Counted from the first letter of the stretch, positions 9,830 to 19,360 are shown. The stretch: DNA of 64,000 nt from Planctomycetota bacterium (GCA_004376375.1 SOJX01000049.1:40173-104172); one strand, 5' to 3'. The notes: generated by a model not told the origin, from the letters alone. Numbers and translations: made by a program.

Positions 9830-12800
9830 CCCAACAGAAGCTGATACAGAATCGTTATCAACTTATCCGGGAGCTTGGCCGGGGCGACATGAGCGCCGTA
9901 TTTCAGGTTGCGGACACGCATGTCTCCAGGAAACGGCTCGCGCTCAAGGTCGCACTTGCCCCGCTGCATGAGGAAGCTCTGAACCGGGAGTATTCCGCGC
10001 TCCGAAAGCTCCGGCACCCCAACCTTGTCGAAGTCTATGATTACGGCTTTGACGAGGAAACAAGCCGTCATTTCTTTACCAGCGAATATGTCGAAGGCGA
10101 TACGCTGTTTGATATCGCACCGCGCATCTCGAGCGAGGAGTTGTTCCGCATAATCGTCCAGGCGCTCCAGACGCTGGCTTTTATCCATGCGAAAGGTTTT
10201 CTGCACTACGACATAAAGCCTGAAAACCTGCTCGTCATGCGCGGCCGCGACGGAGATTACCTCCTGAAAATAATCGACTTCGGCCTTGCAGGCTCCATGA
10301 CGCGGACGCAGGCCTCCATCCGCGGCTCGCTGGACTATATCGCGCCCGAGGTGCTCCGGGGGCAGAGTGCAACCCAGCGCTCCGAGCTTTACTCGTTCGG
10401 GCAGACTCTCCGCGCAATACTGGCGGCGCTTCCGGACGAGGTAATGGATTCGCCTCAGGTAATGCAGATCGCCGCTCTTACCGGCCGCCTTTGCGCCGAA
10501 GATCCGGGAGCGCGCTACGAATCGGCGGCAGAGGCCCTTGCGAGCCTGGGCGCGGCGTCCGGCCAGAGCCTGGATGCAATGCCCGCCCACTCTGCGGTTG
10601 CGTCGATTTTCAGCGACAGGCTGATTGGTCGTGAGGGTGAGCTTCGCGAGCTTACCGGCCATTTTGAGAAAATTTTCCTGCGCAAATCGCCCGAAGATTC
10701 AGGCCGTGGAAAATCGAAGATTGTCCTCAAACGGGACGGTCCCGGGGTCCAGACTCACGAGACAAACCCCCTTGTCGTCGTTACCGGCGAATTCGGAATT
10801 GGTAAAACGCGCCTCCTGGAGGAGCTGCGCCATCATGCCCAGATAAACCACGTGCACTTCATTCCAACGCGCTTCCTCGAGCGTGCGCCGGGGCTTCCGC
10901 CCGTTTTCGAGTTCATCGAGCGCGCGATGAAGCTCCTGCCGGAAGGGCATGCGATAAGGGATGAACTCGAGCGTGAGTTGGCCGGTATTCGTGAGCCGTA
11001 CGATATGACCCGAGCGGTACGCGGCGAACTGGCATTGCCGCATCAGGCGCGCCTGAAGTTCCTGATGCGCTCCGTCGAGTTCCTTATCCAGGAGTCGGAA
11101 GAATATCCGTTCGTTGCCTCTTTCTCCGACCTGCAATGGGGCGACCCGTTCACGCTGGAGTTCATCAATTACCTGGTGCGCGGCGTCACGGACGCGCTCA
11201 GTGACGGCAGGCGCGCCCCGATAATGATTGTCGGCTCCTGCCGGGTCGAGGAGATGGGCGGGTCCCCGTTCCAGAAGCTCAAGAATGAAATGGTGGAGGA
11301 AGACCTCCTGTCGGAGACCGTGCTCGGCCCTCTGGTGCTGGAAGACCTTTTCTCTTTCCTGCACTCGATGCTGCGCACGCCGGAGGTGCCGCGTGAGCTG
11401 GTCGAGCGCATATATTCCAATTCGCGCGGCAACCCGTTCTTTATCACCGAAATCCTGAAGATGATGTGTTCCGAGGAAATACTTGTTTTCAGGGAAGGCG
11501 AATGGTCGGTGCCCGAGAAAGCCCTGAGATCACAGGTGCTCGAACATGCCGAGCTGCCCCGCTCGATCGAGTTCGTTTTCAAGCGCCAGCTTGAAATGCT
11601 GCCGCGCAATGCGCTTCTTGTCCTGCGAAACCTCGCCGTCATCAGAAGGCCTACGGACGTTGTTTTTCTGCGCGCTTTTCCGGAGCTGGCAGATTTCGAT
11701 TTGGAAGCGGTAGTCAAGGACCTTTGCGAGCGCAGAATCCTGGTCGAGGAAGACGGTAAATTCTGGTTTTCCCAAATCGGAATGGCCAAGGTTATTGCGC
11801 GCGCGCTGCATGAAGATGAGCGGGTGCGCCTCCATACCATTGCCGCGGAGCTGCTCGAGGAACTTCCGGAGAAGGATCTCGAGGCTTACGCCGATCTTGC
11901 GCACCACTCAAAAGCCTCCGGTAATGCCGAAGCCGCACAGAAATACACGCTGCTGGCGGGGAAACTTTTCGCAGAAGCCTATGAAAACGACAAAGCGCTG
12001 GCTTTTTACGATGATGCGCTTGAAATGGTGGGAACCGAGAGGCGCGACCTCGACATCTGGACCTTTATCCAGGAAAAGCGGGCAGACCTCTTTCGCGTGC
12101 TCGGAAGGTTCGACGACGCGCTTGAAACGCTGGCATCCGTACTCGACCGTTTCAGCGAGCTCAGGATTACCGAAGAACGCACGGCCCGCCTTCTCCGCTC
12201 ACAGGGCTCGATTCTCGAAAGGCTGGGACGCTACACGGAAAGCCGCGAGGCTTATAAGGAAGGCCTGAAAACGCTGGGTGTTTATACCCGGTCGTCCGAG
12301 AAAGTCCAGACCCTTGCCGCGCTCGGACGCGTCAGCATGTACCAGGGCGATTATAACGACGCCATGACTCACGCCCTCGATGCGCTGAAAGTTCTCGGAG
12401 AAAGCGATGAAGGCCTGGACCATGCGCGTGTATATTCCATTATCGCGAACACCCACTACTTCCTGGGCAATTTCAAGCAGGCGCTGGAATTTCATGCCCG
12501 CGCACTCGATATCCGCAGGGAACGCGGCACTCTTTACGAGCAGGCCGACAGCCTCAATGCAATCGGCCTGATTCGCTTCTCGGAAGCCCGGTACAGCCTT
12601 GCAGTGGAATCGTTCAAGAACGTGATAAACATTACGGAAAAATCCGGTGACATTTTCGGACGCGCTTACTCGCTCGTGAACCTGGCCGAGACCTTCTTCT
12701 CGCTGGGCATGTACGCGGAATCCGACTCGCACCTCGAAGTCGCGATGGAGATAGGCGAGAAAAACGATATGAAGTACGTCCGTTCGCTGTGTTATATTCT

Positions 12801-13971
12801 CGCCGGCCGCCATTCGATGCGCAGTGAGAGGAACGAAGAAGCGCTGGAATTCTTCAAAAAGGCGCGCGGCCTCTATTCGCCCATGGGCAACCGCGACGGC
12901 CTTTGCCGCATAAGCCTTACCATTGCGGAGCTGGAAATGGCCCGCAACCGGCTTGACGCGGTCGATGGATGGCTTGAGGACGCGGGGAAACTTGCTGAGA
13001 AGCTGGAGTCGAAGATTCTGCTTTCCCGATGGCATCTGCTCCGCGGACGGCTTAATTTCAGAAAGGGGGCGCCGCCGAAGGACGCTATCGAAGATTTCAA
13101 TTCCGGCCTTGCCCTCCTCCAGGAAAACCTGGCGCCGGACCTGGTGATCGAGTTGAACCGCGAATTGGGCGACTCGTACGTTACCATCAGGGATATGGAA
13201 TCGGCCGAAAAACATCACGGGATTGCGTCCCGACTTGTCCGCGACGTCGCGGGGCGCCTCGAGCCTGAGATGGCGAACGTGTTCATCAAGGAGCATACGG
13301 AACGCGAGACAGGTATTCGACGCGCAGGCCCCGCGCAGCAAAAGACCGAGCATACGGAAGAACGCACGACTGTTTCCGAACGCAACCAGGAAGTCATCGA
13401 GCTCCTGGCGGAAGATAATCGACGCCTGCGGGAGATTATCAAACTCGGAACCAGGCTGGAGCCGGGCCTGGCCTGGGAAGACTTTTTATGCGCAGCGTTT
13501 GAAACGCTTATTGACGTCACCGGAGCGCTGCGGGTTTTTTATCTGCGCCGGACAGGCAAGCACCCGGAAGTGGAATTCGGCCTTTCGTATACGGGCGACG
13601 TTGTCAGACCGGAAGACGCGGATATCTCGCTTACTCTTGCGGAACGCTCCATGATCTCCGGTAAGCCGATTTTATCGCGGGACGCTGCACGCGATTCGAG
13701 GTTCGCAAAGTATGCAAGCGTTACCGGATTTCGGATCCAGTCCGTCATGGTAATGCCCTTCTCACTACCCGGAGAAGACCCATGTGCAATCTACCTTGAC
13801 CATCCTTACCGCCGCGACGCCTTCCATGAAGACCACATTCCCCTCGTTGAAGCGGTGATCGGTTATCTGCACCTGGCCGCCGATTACCAGAACTGGAGAG
13901 AGGGCCAGTCCGAGGAAGATACCCGCCGTTTCACGGAAGATAAATTCGGCGGCTACAACCTCGATTTTTAA
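9826..13971 (+). CDS. Ser/Thr kinase - ATPase - TPR - GAF signalling protein (PknK-like)
   Basis: 1381 residues from the ATG at 9826, which overlaps the upstream stop as ATGA. Domains in order: protein kinase (about 10-245) with catalytic Lys 41, HYD 127-129 instead of HRD, DFG 151-153 and APE 173-175; a STAND/AAA-type ATPase with Walker A GEFGIGKT (321-328) and a Walker B-like FSDLQWGD; a long array of TPRs (about 690-1130, repeats such as ALEFHARALDIRRERG); a coiled linker; and a C-terminal GAF domain (about 1210-1381). The same architecture occurs in PknK-type regulators, where the ATPase/TPR part responds to a signal and sets kinase activity. The glycine loop is degenerate (GRGDMSAV) and the HRD Arg is Tyr, so it may not need activation-loop phosphorylation. 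Last gene of the operon. Confidence 0.9.
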   Translation: MTQQKLIQNRYQLIRELGRGDMSAVFQVADTHVSRKRLALKVALAPLHEEALNREYSALRKLRHPNLVEVYDYGFDEETSRHFFTSEYVEGDTLFDIAPRISSEELFRIIVQALQTLAFIHAKGFLHYDIKPENLLVMRGRDGDYLLKIIDFGLAGSMTRTQASIRGSLDYIAPEVLRGQSATQRSELYSFGQTLRAILAALPDEVMDSPQVMQIAALTGRLCAEDPGARYESAAEALASLGAASGQSLDAMPAHSAVASIFSDRLIGREGELRELTGHFEKIFLRKSPEDSGRGKSKIVLKRDGPGVQTHETNPLVVVTGEFGIGKTRLLEELRHHAQINHVHFIPTRFLERAPGLPPVFEFIERAMKLLPEGHAIRDELERELAGIREPYDMTRAVRGELALPHQARLKFLMRSVEFLIQESEEYPFVASFSDLQWGDPFTLEFINYLVRGVTDALSDGRRAPIMIVGSCRVEEMGGSPFQKLKNEMVEEDLLSETVLGPLVLEDLFSFLHSMLRTPEVPRELVERIYSNSRGNPFFITEILKMMCSEEILVFREGEWSVPEKALRSQVLEHAELPRSIEFVFKRQLEMLPRNALLVLRNLAVIRRPTDVVFLRAFPELADFDLEAVVKDLCERRILVEEDGKFWFSQIGMAKVIARALHEDERVRLHTIAAELLEELPEKDLEAYADLAHHSKASGNAEAAQKYTLLAGKLFAEAYENDKALAFYDDALEMVGTERRDLDIWTFIQEKRADLFRVLGRFDDALETLASVLDRFSELRITEERTARLLRSQGSILERLGRYTESREAYKEGLKTLGVYTRSSEKVQTLAALGRVSMYQGDYNDAMTHALDALKVLGESDEGLDHARVYSIIANTHYFLGNFKQALEFHARALDIRRERGTLYEQADSLNAIGLIRFSEARYSLAVESFKNVINITEKSGDIFGRAYSLVNLAETFFSLGMYAESDSHLEVAMEIGEKNDMKYVRSLCYILAGRHSMRSERNEEALEFFKKARGLYSPMGNRDGLCRISLTIAELEMARNRLDAVDGWLEDAGKLAEKLESKILLSRWHLLRGRLNFRKGAPPKDAIEDFNSGLALLQENLAPDLVIELNRELGDSYVTIRDMESAEKHHGIASRLVRDVAGRLEPEMANVFIKEHTERETGIRRAGPAQQKTEHTEERTTVSERNQEVIELLAEDNRRLREIIKLGTRLEPGLAWEDFLCAAFETLIDVTGALRVFYLRRTGKHPEVEFGLSYTGDVVRPEDADISLTLAERSMISGKPILSRDAARDSRFAKYASVTGFRIQSVMVMPFSLPGEDPCAIYLDHPYRRDAFHEDHIPLVEAVIGYLHLAADYQNWREGQSEEDTRRFTEDKFGGYNLDF

Positions 13972-14013
13972 GTTCCCGCTTATAACCAACCCCGGGTAAA
14001 TGAAAAGAATTAA

Positions 14014-14272
14014 GAGTCTGTAACAAAATGAAATTAAACGTCATCGCGAGAAGCGGTCATATAAGGTTTCAGGTTTCAGGTGTCAGGAAATAATAGAATA
14101 TATCCTAAAACCTGATACCTGAAACCTGATACCTTTTATGAAATTGCCGCGTCGGAAGCAATAATCGGTACGACAGACATTCCTGTCTGTCGATTAAATG
14201 AACAGACAAGAATGTCAGTTCCACCAATTCAATGATTCCTCCTCGCAATGACATTCATTTTGTTATAGGCTC
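14014..14272. mobile_element. MITE-like nested inverted-repeat element
   Basis: This fills most of the 402-base gap after the PknK-like gene. The ends are inverted copies of each other: left arm 14014-14050 (GAGTCTGTAACAAAATGAA ... GTCATCGCGAG) and right arm 14242-14272 (CTCGCAATGAC ... TTTTGTTATAGGCTC). Inside is a palindrome made of iterated TCAGGTT words (arms 14063-14087 and 14107-14135) and a second palindrome CGACAGACA/TGTCTGTCG (14171-14192). There is no open frame for a transposase, so it would be non-autonomous. The GGTACGACAGACATT stretch recurs at 27251-27265. Confidence 0.6.
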
Positions 14273-14302
14273 TAAATCATCCTGAACACCGCAGGGTTTT
14301 GC

Positions 14303-14331
14303 TTGAGATTCGGCGAGGTTTCATGTACTAT
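14303..14331 (+). promoter_or_regulatory. Probable promoter of the lipoprotein gene
   Basis: TTGAGA (14303-14308), a 17-base spacer and TACTAT (14326-14331) lie 42 bases before the ATG. GGGAGG at 14361-14366 is the ribosome site. Confidence 0.5.
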
Positions 14332-14373
14332 ATCGGCTCATGATTTCAACCCGGTGTTTTGGGAGGATGAGTC

Positions 14374-15729
14374 ATGCGTTACAGTACTCTTTTAGCCGTG
14401 ATAGTTTTCCTTGCTTCCGTGTCCCTTGCGGCCGGTATCGCCGGTTGCAGCGAGAAAAAGAAAACGCCGTTCTGGATACCGCCGGACGACGGACCGGGTG
14501 CGGGTGGCGGCCCGATAAACGGCACCTTCACCTTCACCGCGATCGAAGCTGAAACCGAAGACCCGATCCCGGGCGTCAGCGTACACGTTGACGACGGCAA
14601 TGTCAGCGACACGAAAACCACGGATGCCGATGGTGTCGCGACTTTCACAGGCGTGGTGGGTCCGATCGAACTTACGTTCTGGCGGGTCCCGGAATCGAAA
14701 TTTACGTTTTTCGATTTCAATTACGCCGAGCTCACCTTTCCTTTCCCGACTGCGGGCCCGGGCGGTAACGGCAACATCATGGTCGACGTTACAATTACGG
14801 GTGTAAATCTGACGTCCGGCGACATAGCCGGTTTTCTGTTCGCGATATCCGGCAATACGAATTTTTCGAATACCGCGTTCGACATTATCGGAACATCGAC
14901 CATTCCCAGCCCCATCCCGATCCAGCTATCCCTTGGTGAGCCGACGATTTTGATGGCCGTTATCGGGGGTCTTGTAACCATATTCCCCCCCGAACCTGGT
15001 ATTACCAAGTACGGTGTTGAGACCTATCCAACCGGAGTTCCGCCTGGAACGACTGATATATCCCTTGCCGTCAGCTCGGCCTCCGGGATCGTGCCTTTTG
15101 CATTCTCGGGCACGATCGACAAGAGCGGGCTCTCTATTTCACCCGGCAACGGCGCCGTTACAATTCTTGCCGACCTCGGCGTTGACGGAATCTTCCCCTT
15201 CGGTGTCGGCAGCGCGGACCTTGTTGCCGATACGTATAGCGGGTCCGCCGTAAGATTCAAACAATACAACCGTTACGGAATGATGGTCGTAGCGGGCAGT
15301 TTCGATAACGGCATGTCCGCAACCCTGGCCTGGGGAACTTACAATACTATTGAGACGATCACACAGGGACCTGTTACGCTCTACGACGTGCCGGTGATGA
15401 CTTCTCCCGCCCCCGGGGCAATCGGCGTCCCCGTCACCCCGACCGTCACCTGGAATGCCGCGGGAACCGGGTCAGGCGCGAATTACTACTTTGTTACGAT
15501 TGCGCAGCTCGCGCCTCCATACAACTGGGTGGGGCTTATCCCGGCCGGCACTGCCACTGCAACCGTGCCGTCGGTTGCTTCGCTCGGCGCCGGCGCACCT
15601 GCCACCATCAACGTCATTGCAGTTACACTGGATGATTATAATTATTCGACAATAGACCCGGAAGAGCTGCTTCTTGACTCAACCTATCTTGGAACTTCGG
15701 GTATTACGCCGATAACTACTGCACCGTAA
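14374..15729 (+). CDS. Lipoprotein with carboxypeptidase-regulatory-like domain
   Basis: 451 residues with a lipoprotein signal peptide whose lipobox is AGIAGC (Cys at 26), so it is exported and lipid-anchored. After a short Gly/Pro linker comes a beta-sandwich of the CarboxypepD_reg type (ETEDPIPGVSVHVDDG ... TKTTDADGVATFTG), then a long Gly/Ser/Thr-rich beta region. The last ~100 residues, from SPAPGAIGVPVTPTVTW, look like a fibronectin/Ig-type sandwich. No catalytic motif is visible. It stands alone between a MITE-like element and a palindromic repeat, with its own promoter. Likely a surface or periplasmic binding or structural protein; the specific role is unknown. Confidence 0.8.
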   Translation: MRYSTLLAVIVFLASVSLAAGIAGCSEKKKTPFWIPPDDGPGAGGGPINGTFTFTAIEAETEDPIPGVSVHVDDGNVSDTKTTDADGVATFTGVVGPIELTFWRVPESKFTFFDFNYAELTFPFPTAGPGGNGNIMVDVTITGVNLTSGDIAGFLFAISGNTNFSNTAFDIIGTSTIPSPIPIQLSLGEPTILMAVIGGLVTIFPPEPGITKYGVETYPTGVPPGTTDISLAVSSASGIVPFAFSGTIDKSGLSISPGNGAVTILADLGVDGIFPFGVGSADLVADTYSGSAVRFKQYNRYGMMVVAGSFDNGMSATLAWGTYNTIETITQGPVTLYDVPVMTSPAPGAIGVPVTPTVTWNAAGTGSGANYYFVTIAQLAPPYNWVGLIPAGTATATVPSVASLGAGAPATINVIAVTLDDYNYSTIDPEELLLDSTYLGTSGITPITTAP

Positions 15730-15741
15730 TCTGATTGATAT

Positions 15742-15782
15742 CAATTCTGCAGGGGCGGGTCTGAGACCCGCCCCTGCAATTG
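15742..15782. repeat. GGGGC-arm palindromic repeat, GGGCGGGTC copy
   Basis: Near-perfect palindrome just after the lipoprotein stop. The arms are CTGCAGGGGCGGGTC and GACCCGCCCCTGCA around TGA, flanked by CAATT/AATTG. It could also act as a transcription terminator for the plus strand, since a T-rich run begins about 13 bases later. Confidence 0.6.
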
Positions 15783-15847
15783 AAGTATTATGTTTTCTTT
15801 TTTTTCAGAGTGCTTCGAAAAGTAATCGAAGGTCTTTGGCTTTGAGG

Positions 15848-16657
15848 CTATTTTCCCCCAGGCTTTCTCGGCCACGGAAAACGCGGTTTGGGCGGCCTTT
15901 TGCCGGGATCAGGCTTTTCCGCGGGTTCCTCCCATTCCATAGGGTTGCGCTTGCGGCGGCGCCTGTCTTTATCGGGCGGATCTGTCGGTTTTTTCGTCCT
16001 TCCCCATTCTTCAAACTTGGGAATGGTTCTTTTCTGACCGATGTTTTTCAGTTGCTTCAGTGTTTCGACGAGCTGGTCGTACAGGCCGCGTAAGTGTTTC
16101 TCGAGGTCTTCCCAGAGGCCCGGGGAAGTCGCGCTCCAGATTCCGGCGGCGCCCAGCTGGATTCTGCGAAGCTCTTTCCTCAGCTCTTCGTCGGCTTTCC
16201 TTCCTAGTTCGTGGCGTTCCCGCTGGGGGCGGCCTTCGATTTCTTTCATTTTTTTCCTGTAATCGCTTTTGGCCGCGCCCTCCCCGCGTGACTGGAAGTT
16301 TTTGACAAAGCTTGTGACCCGTTCCAACTCCAGCGCGAAGGTCTTCCGCGCGAGATTTGCACTATATTTAATCCTGCCATGGCGCAGTAAAAGCTGTCTC
16401 AGCAGTTTACTCTTATTGCCTTTCAGCCGTGCGATAACTTTTTTTCTTGTCGGCGGGAAAAAGTCGGCGTTGCTGCCGGCTTTGTTTTTCATTTGGGACT
16501 TCAGGTTTGCTTCCATCTCGGCAACCAGTTCCGCGGCCTTGGACTCGCGTTGGCCTTTTGGAACAGGCCCGCTGTTTTCCCCGGCGTGGAGTTGAAGCCA
16601 CGGGCACAGAATGACGGCAGCGGCTGCAATCATCGTGATGAGATGTAAATCCTTCAT
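15848..16657 (-). CDS. Exported basic hypothetical protein
   Basis: 269 residues with a Sec signal peptide (hydrophobic ITMIAAAAVILCPWLQLHA, cleavage probably after LHA). The mature part is rich in Lys, Arg and Glu and predicted mostly helical. Its C-terminal 50 residues are Pro/Lys/Arg-rich (PDKDRRRRKRN, KPRFPWPRKPGGK). No family is recognised. It lies 51 bases downstream of the kinase gene at 16709-19237 on the same strand and is probably co-transcribed, so it may be a partner of that kinase's outer domain. Confidence 0.65.
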   Translation of the reverse strand: MKDLHLITMIAAAAVILCPWLQLHAGENSGPVPKGQRESKAAELVAEMEANLKSQMKNKAGSNADFFPPTRKKVIARLKGNKSKLLRQLLLRHGRIKYSANLARKTFALELERVTSFVKNFQSRGEGAAKSDYRKKMKEIEGRPQRERHELGRKADEELRKELRRIQLGAAGIWSATSPGLWEDLEKHLRGLYDQLVETLKQLKNIGQKRTIPKFEEWGRTKKPTDPPDKDRRRRKRNPMEWEEPAEKPDPGKRPPKPRFPWPRKPGGK

Positions 16658-16708
16658 GCTGATTTCCTGTCCGGTTTTTTCTCACGTATACCGGGGCCGA
16701 AGCCCGGC

Positions 16709-19237
16709 TTATTTTCTACCCACCCTGGGCACTTGCCCGGGTAAATAATAACAGTTACCCATATCCAGTGGAACGGGATGTTCATCATCAACGTCCCATC
16801 GAGCGAAAATAACCCGCTTCTCATCGCTCCTGCTGAAGGTGACCCGTGCAAATACTTTTCGCGGCATGCTCGATTTTGAAAGGGTAACGGCCTTTTTCAT
16901 TTCATAAGCGTCTTCCTGTCCGGTCATTTTCCTGAAGCGCATCGTTATCGAGCCTATCCGTAAAGTCGGCTTGCCCGTCGTATACGCCATGAACTTCGTT
17001 CGCGCCGTCTTGTCGATTACCATGTAACCTTCCCAGGTTACGGTGAATTCACCCTGGAAAGTCCCGAAGTCAAGCGCGATGCATCTCTTGATTCCAGTCT
17101 GCGCGCTGTGGAAGACCTGGGTGACCTGCTTGTATCTTGTTATGTAAATTACGAGCCCGCGCCGGGGGCGGATTAAATCTATCTCCGCGCGTTTTTTCTC
17201 CATGAAGGCGGTATTGCCATATTTTAGATCCAGGCTCTCGAAGGCATCGGCCGCCCGCAGGAAATCTCTTGAATCGAGCAGCTTTTTTGCGGCCTCGTAT
17301 TTCTTCTCGGCGGTTTTCTCGATTTCTCGAAGTACCGCTTCTGCCGCTTTCTCTTCCTTGTCTTCCTGGTTGAGCGCTTCCTTCCTGTTTTTTGTGGATT
17401 CGTCGGCGACCCGTATGGCTTCGTAATCCTTTCGTGCCGCCTCATCCAGCGATTTAATGCCGGTCGACCTGAATAGATCGAGCCTGGTTCTTGCGTCTGC
17501 GAATTTGCGGTAACGGCAGTCTTCCACCGCGGCTTCCCTGGCCTCCATGTAACGCTCGCGTATCAGTACGGGCAGTTTCGCCATGTAGCGGTCCCCGAGC
17601 TTCGACGCTTTCTCAGTCCTAGCGTTCACCCGTGCCACGGCGAGCAGCTCCATCGACTCCCTGAACCTTCCCGCTTTCACGGCATCTTTTGATTCCTGGA
17701 TTTTTCTTTCCATGGCGTTGAAATCTTCCGTGGCATCAGCTTCGAGGCCGGCAATCAGGGCTTCCAGTTCCGCCTCATCGTCCATCAGGAGTATGCCCTC
17801 CTCCACGTTGCTCAACAGTTTCTTGAGTCGCGAAATGATTTCTTCCAGGAAAAGATCTTTTCCGGCGGTGATTTCATGCGCCCTGTTTAATATTTTTTTT
17901 GCTTCTTGTTCTCTTTTTCGCCTCAGCTCCGCCTCTATTTCCTCCGTTCGCCCGGCGCCGGTGATGTCCGACGAGATGCCGGCTGTTCCACCGGAGCCAC
18001 CTTTTCCCTGGCCGAGGCGGTCCGGCAGATACCCGGTTGCACGACCGCCAATAAGGTATACGAGCAGCAGTATGATGATTATCAATGCAACGGCGCCAAT
18101 CGCGGCGCACACCAGAAGCCGCATGATATTGCGCGACGGCTGCGCGCCTTCATCGGTTTCTTCTTCCGGCGCTATTGCTTCTTTCAACAGTATTGAATTG
18201 GCCAGAAGAGGAGGCTGGCCGTTCCGGGCGAGCTCAAGGTCTTTACGGAGTTCAGACGTCGACTGGTAGCGGTCGTTCGGGTCTTTTGCGGTCATCTTCA
18301 GGATGACCCGGGCAATTCCGCCGGACATCTTCGAAAAAATATTCTTTGGTATCCGGAAAAGTTCTGAAATGTGTTTGCGCATAACCTCGCCGGGCGTTTT
18401 ACCCTTGAACGGGAGCCGTCCGGTCATGATGTAGTAAAGAGTAATCCCGAGCGAATAAACGTCCGCGCGAATGTCGATATCGACGCGCCCGCGGGCCTGT
18501 TCGGGGCTGATGTAATGCGGTGTGCCCATCGCTATGCCCTGGACCGTGAGTTTTGAATCGGCATTGGTGGTTTTGACAAGTCCCAGGTCGCAGAGCTTGG
18601 CAATCCCGTCGGGCGTCAGCATTATATTGTCCGGCTTGATATCACGATGTACGAGGCCGTGTTTTTCCGCGTGTTCGAGGGCTTTTACAATCTGGATGGC
18701 GATATCAAGTGCACGCTTTTCTCCCATGGGCCCGGTCTTGCGTACTATTTTCGCGCAGGTGTCGCCTTCCACATACTCCATGGCGAAGTAATAAACGCCG
18801 GCTGCTTCGCCCGCGTCCAGCACCTGCACGACGTTCGGGTGGTTCAGTTTCGCCTGCGATTTGGCCTCACGGAGGAAACGCTGAACAAACTGTTCGTTTT
18901 CGGCAAGCTGTGGGGGCAGCACTTTCAGCGCGACGGTCTTGCGGAGTGAACGCTGTAAGGCGCGGTAGACCGTTCCCATGCCTCCCGCGCCGATACGATC
19001 CTTGATATCGTAGCCGGGGATGTGGTTAATGCTGAGCCGATCCGCCTCATCGCTTATTGCAAGAAGCGAGTCGTCGTCCAAAATGCCCTCTTCGCATGAA
19101 AGGGCAAAGAGGGATTTGGTGATTCCGGAGCGCCGCAACTCGGCCTGCCGCCTGCGGAGTTCTTTCAATTCCGCTTCGCCGAGCAGGCCCTGCGAGGCCG
19201 TTGTGTTACCGAATAATTCGTCGTCTACGTATGGCAT
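16709..19237 (-). CDS. Transmembrane Ser/Thr protein kinase
   Basis: 842 residues. A helical N-terminal module (about 15-70, RRSGITKSLFALSCEEGILD) resembles those of the 1756 and 4575 proteins. The kinase domain is complete: glycine loop GAGGMG (83-88), Lys 105, HRD 197-199 in HRDIKPDN, DLG 217-219 for DFG, and SPEQ for APE. A Glu-rich linker leads to one membrane helix (371-396). The outer part has long coiled or TPR-like helices rich in Ala, Lys and Glu (about 420-690), then a beta-rich C-terminal domain of about 150 residues that I do not recognise. It probably relays an envelope signal; the exported basic protein follows in the same transcript. Confidence 0.9.
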   Translation of the reverse strand: MPYVDDELFGNTTASQGLLGEAELKELRRRQAELRRSGITKSLFALSCEEGILDDDSLLAISDEADRLSINHIPGYDIKDRIGAGGMGTVYRALQRSLRKTVALKVLPPQLAENEQFVQRFLREAKSQAKLNHPNVVQVLDAGEAAGVYYFAMEYVEGDTCAKIVRKTGPMGEKRALDIAIQIVKALEHAEKHGLVHRDIKPDNIMLTPDGIAKLCDLGLVKTTNADSKLTVQGIAMGTPHYISPEQARGRVDIDIRADVYSLGITLYYIMTGRLPFKGKTPGEVMRKHISELFRIPKNIFSKMSGGIARVILKMTAKDPNDRYQSTSELRKDLELARNGQPPLLANSILLKEAIAPEEETDEGAQPSRNIMRLLVCAAIGAVALIIIILLLVYLIGGRATGYLPDRLGQGKGGSGGTAGISSDITGAGRTEEIEAELRRKREQEAKKILNRAHEITAGKDLFLEEIISRLKKLLSNVEEGILLMDDEAELEALIAGLEADATEDFNAMERKIQESKDAVKAGRFRESMELLAVARVNARTEKASKLGDRYMAKLPVLIRERYMEAREAAVEDCRYRKFADARTRLDLFRSTGIKSLDEAARKDYEAIRVADESTKNRKEALNQEDKEEKAAEAVLREIEKTAEKKYEAAKKLLDSRDFLRAADAFESLDLKYGNTAFMEKKRAEIDLIRPRRGLVIYITRYKQVTQVFHSAQTGIKRCIALDFGTFQGEFTVTWEGYMVIDKTARTKFMAYTTGKPTLRIGSITMRFRKMTGQEDAYEMKKAVTLSKSSMPRKVFARVTFSRSDEKRVIFARWDVDDEHPVPLDMGNCYYLPGQVPRVGRK

Positions 19238-19259
19238 ACTTTAACTCTTCAGACTGCCT

Positions 19260-19288
19260 ATTATATTCTACACATGTTAAACGCTAAA
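19260..19288 (-). promoter_or_regulatory. Possible promoter of the second kinase gene
   Basis: On the minus strand, a perfect TATAAT (19265-19260) has TTTAGC 17 bases upstream (19288-19283), about 23 bases before the kinase ATG. The -35 box is weak. Confidence 0.4.
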
Positions 19289-19360
19289 GTCACAAAAAAG
19301 TTGTGGACAGAGAGAAAAAAACATTCTGCTTCAAGTAATCCTTTTTAGGCCGTTTGAGGC

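Noticed and set aside
12199..13353. 384-codon frame opposite the PknK-like gene
   Set aside because: Overlaps the TPR region completely with no start signal or domain.
13972..14373. CRISPR array or tRNA in the repeat-rich gap
   Set aside because: The repeats are inverted, not direct with spacers, and no cloverleaf could be drawn. No CRISPR, tRNA or rRNA was found in the whole window.
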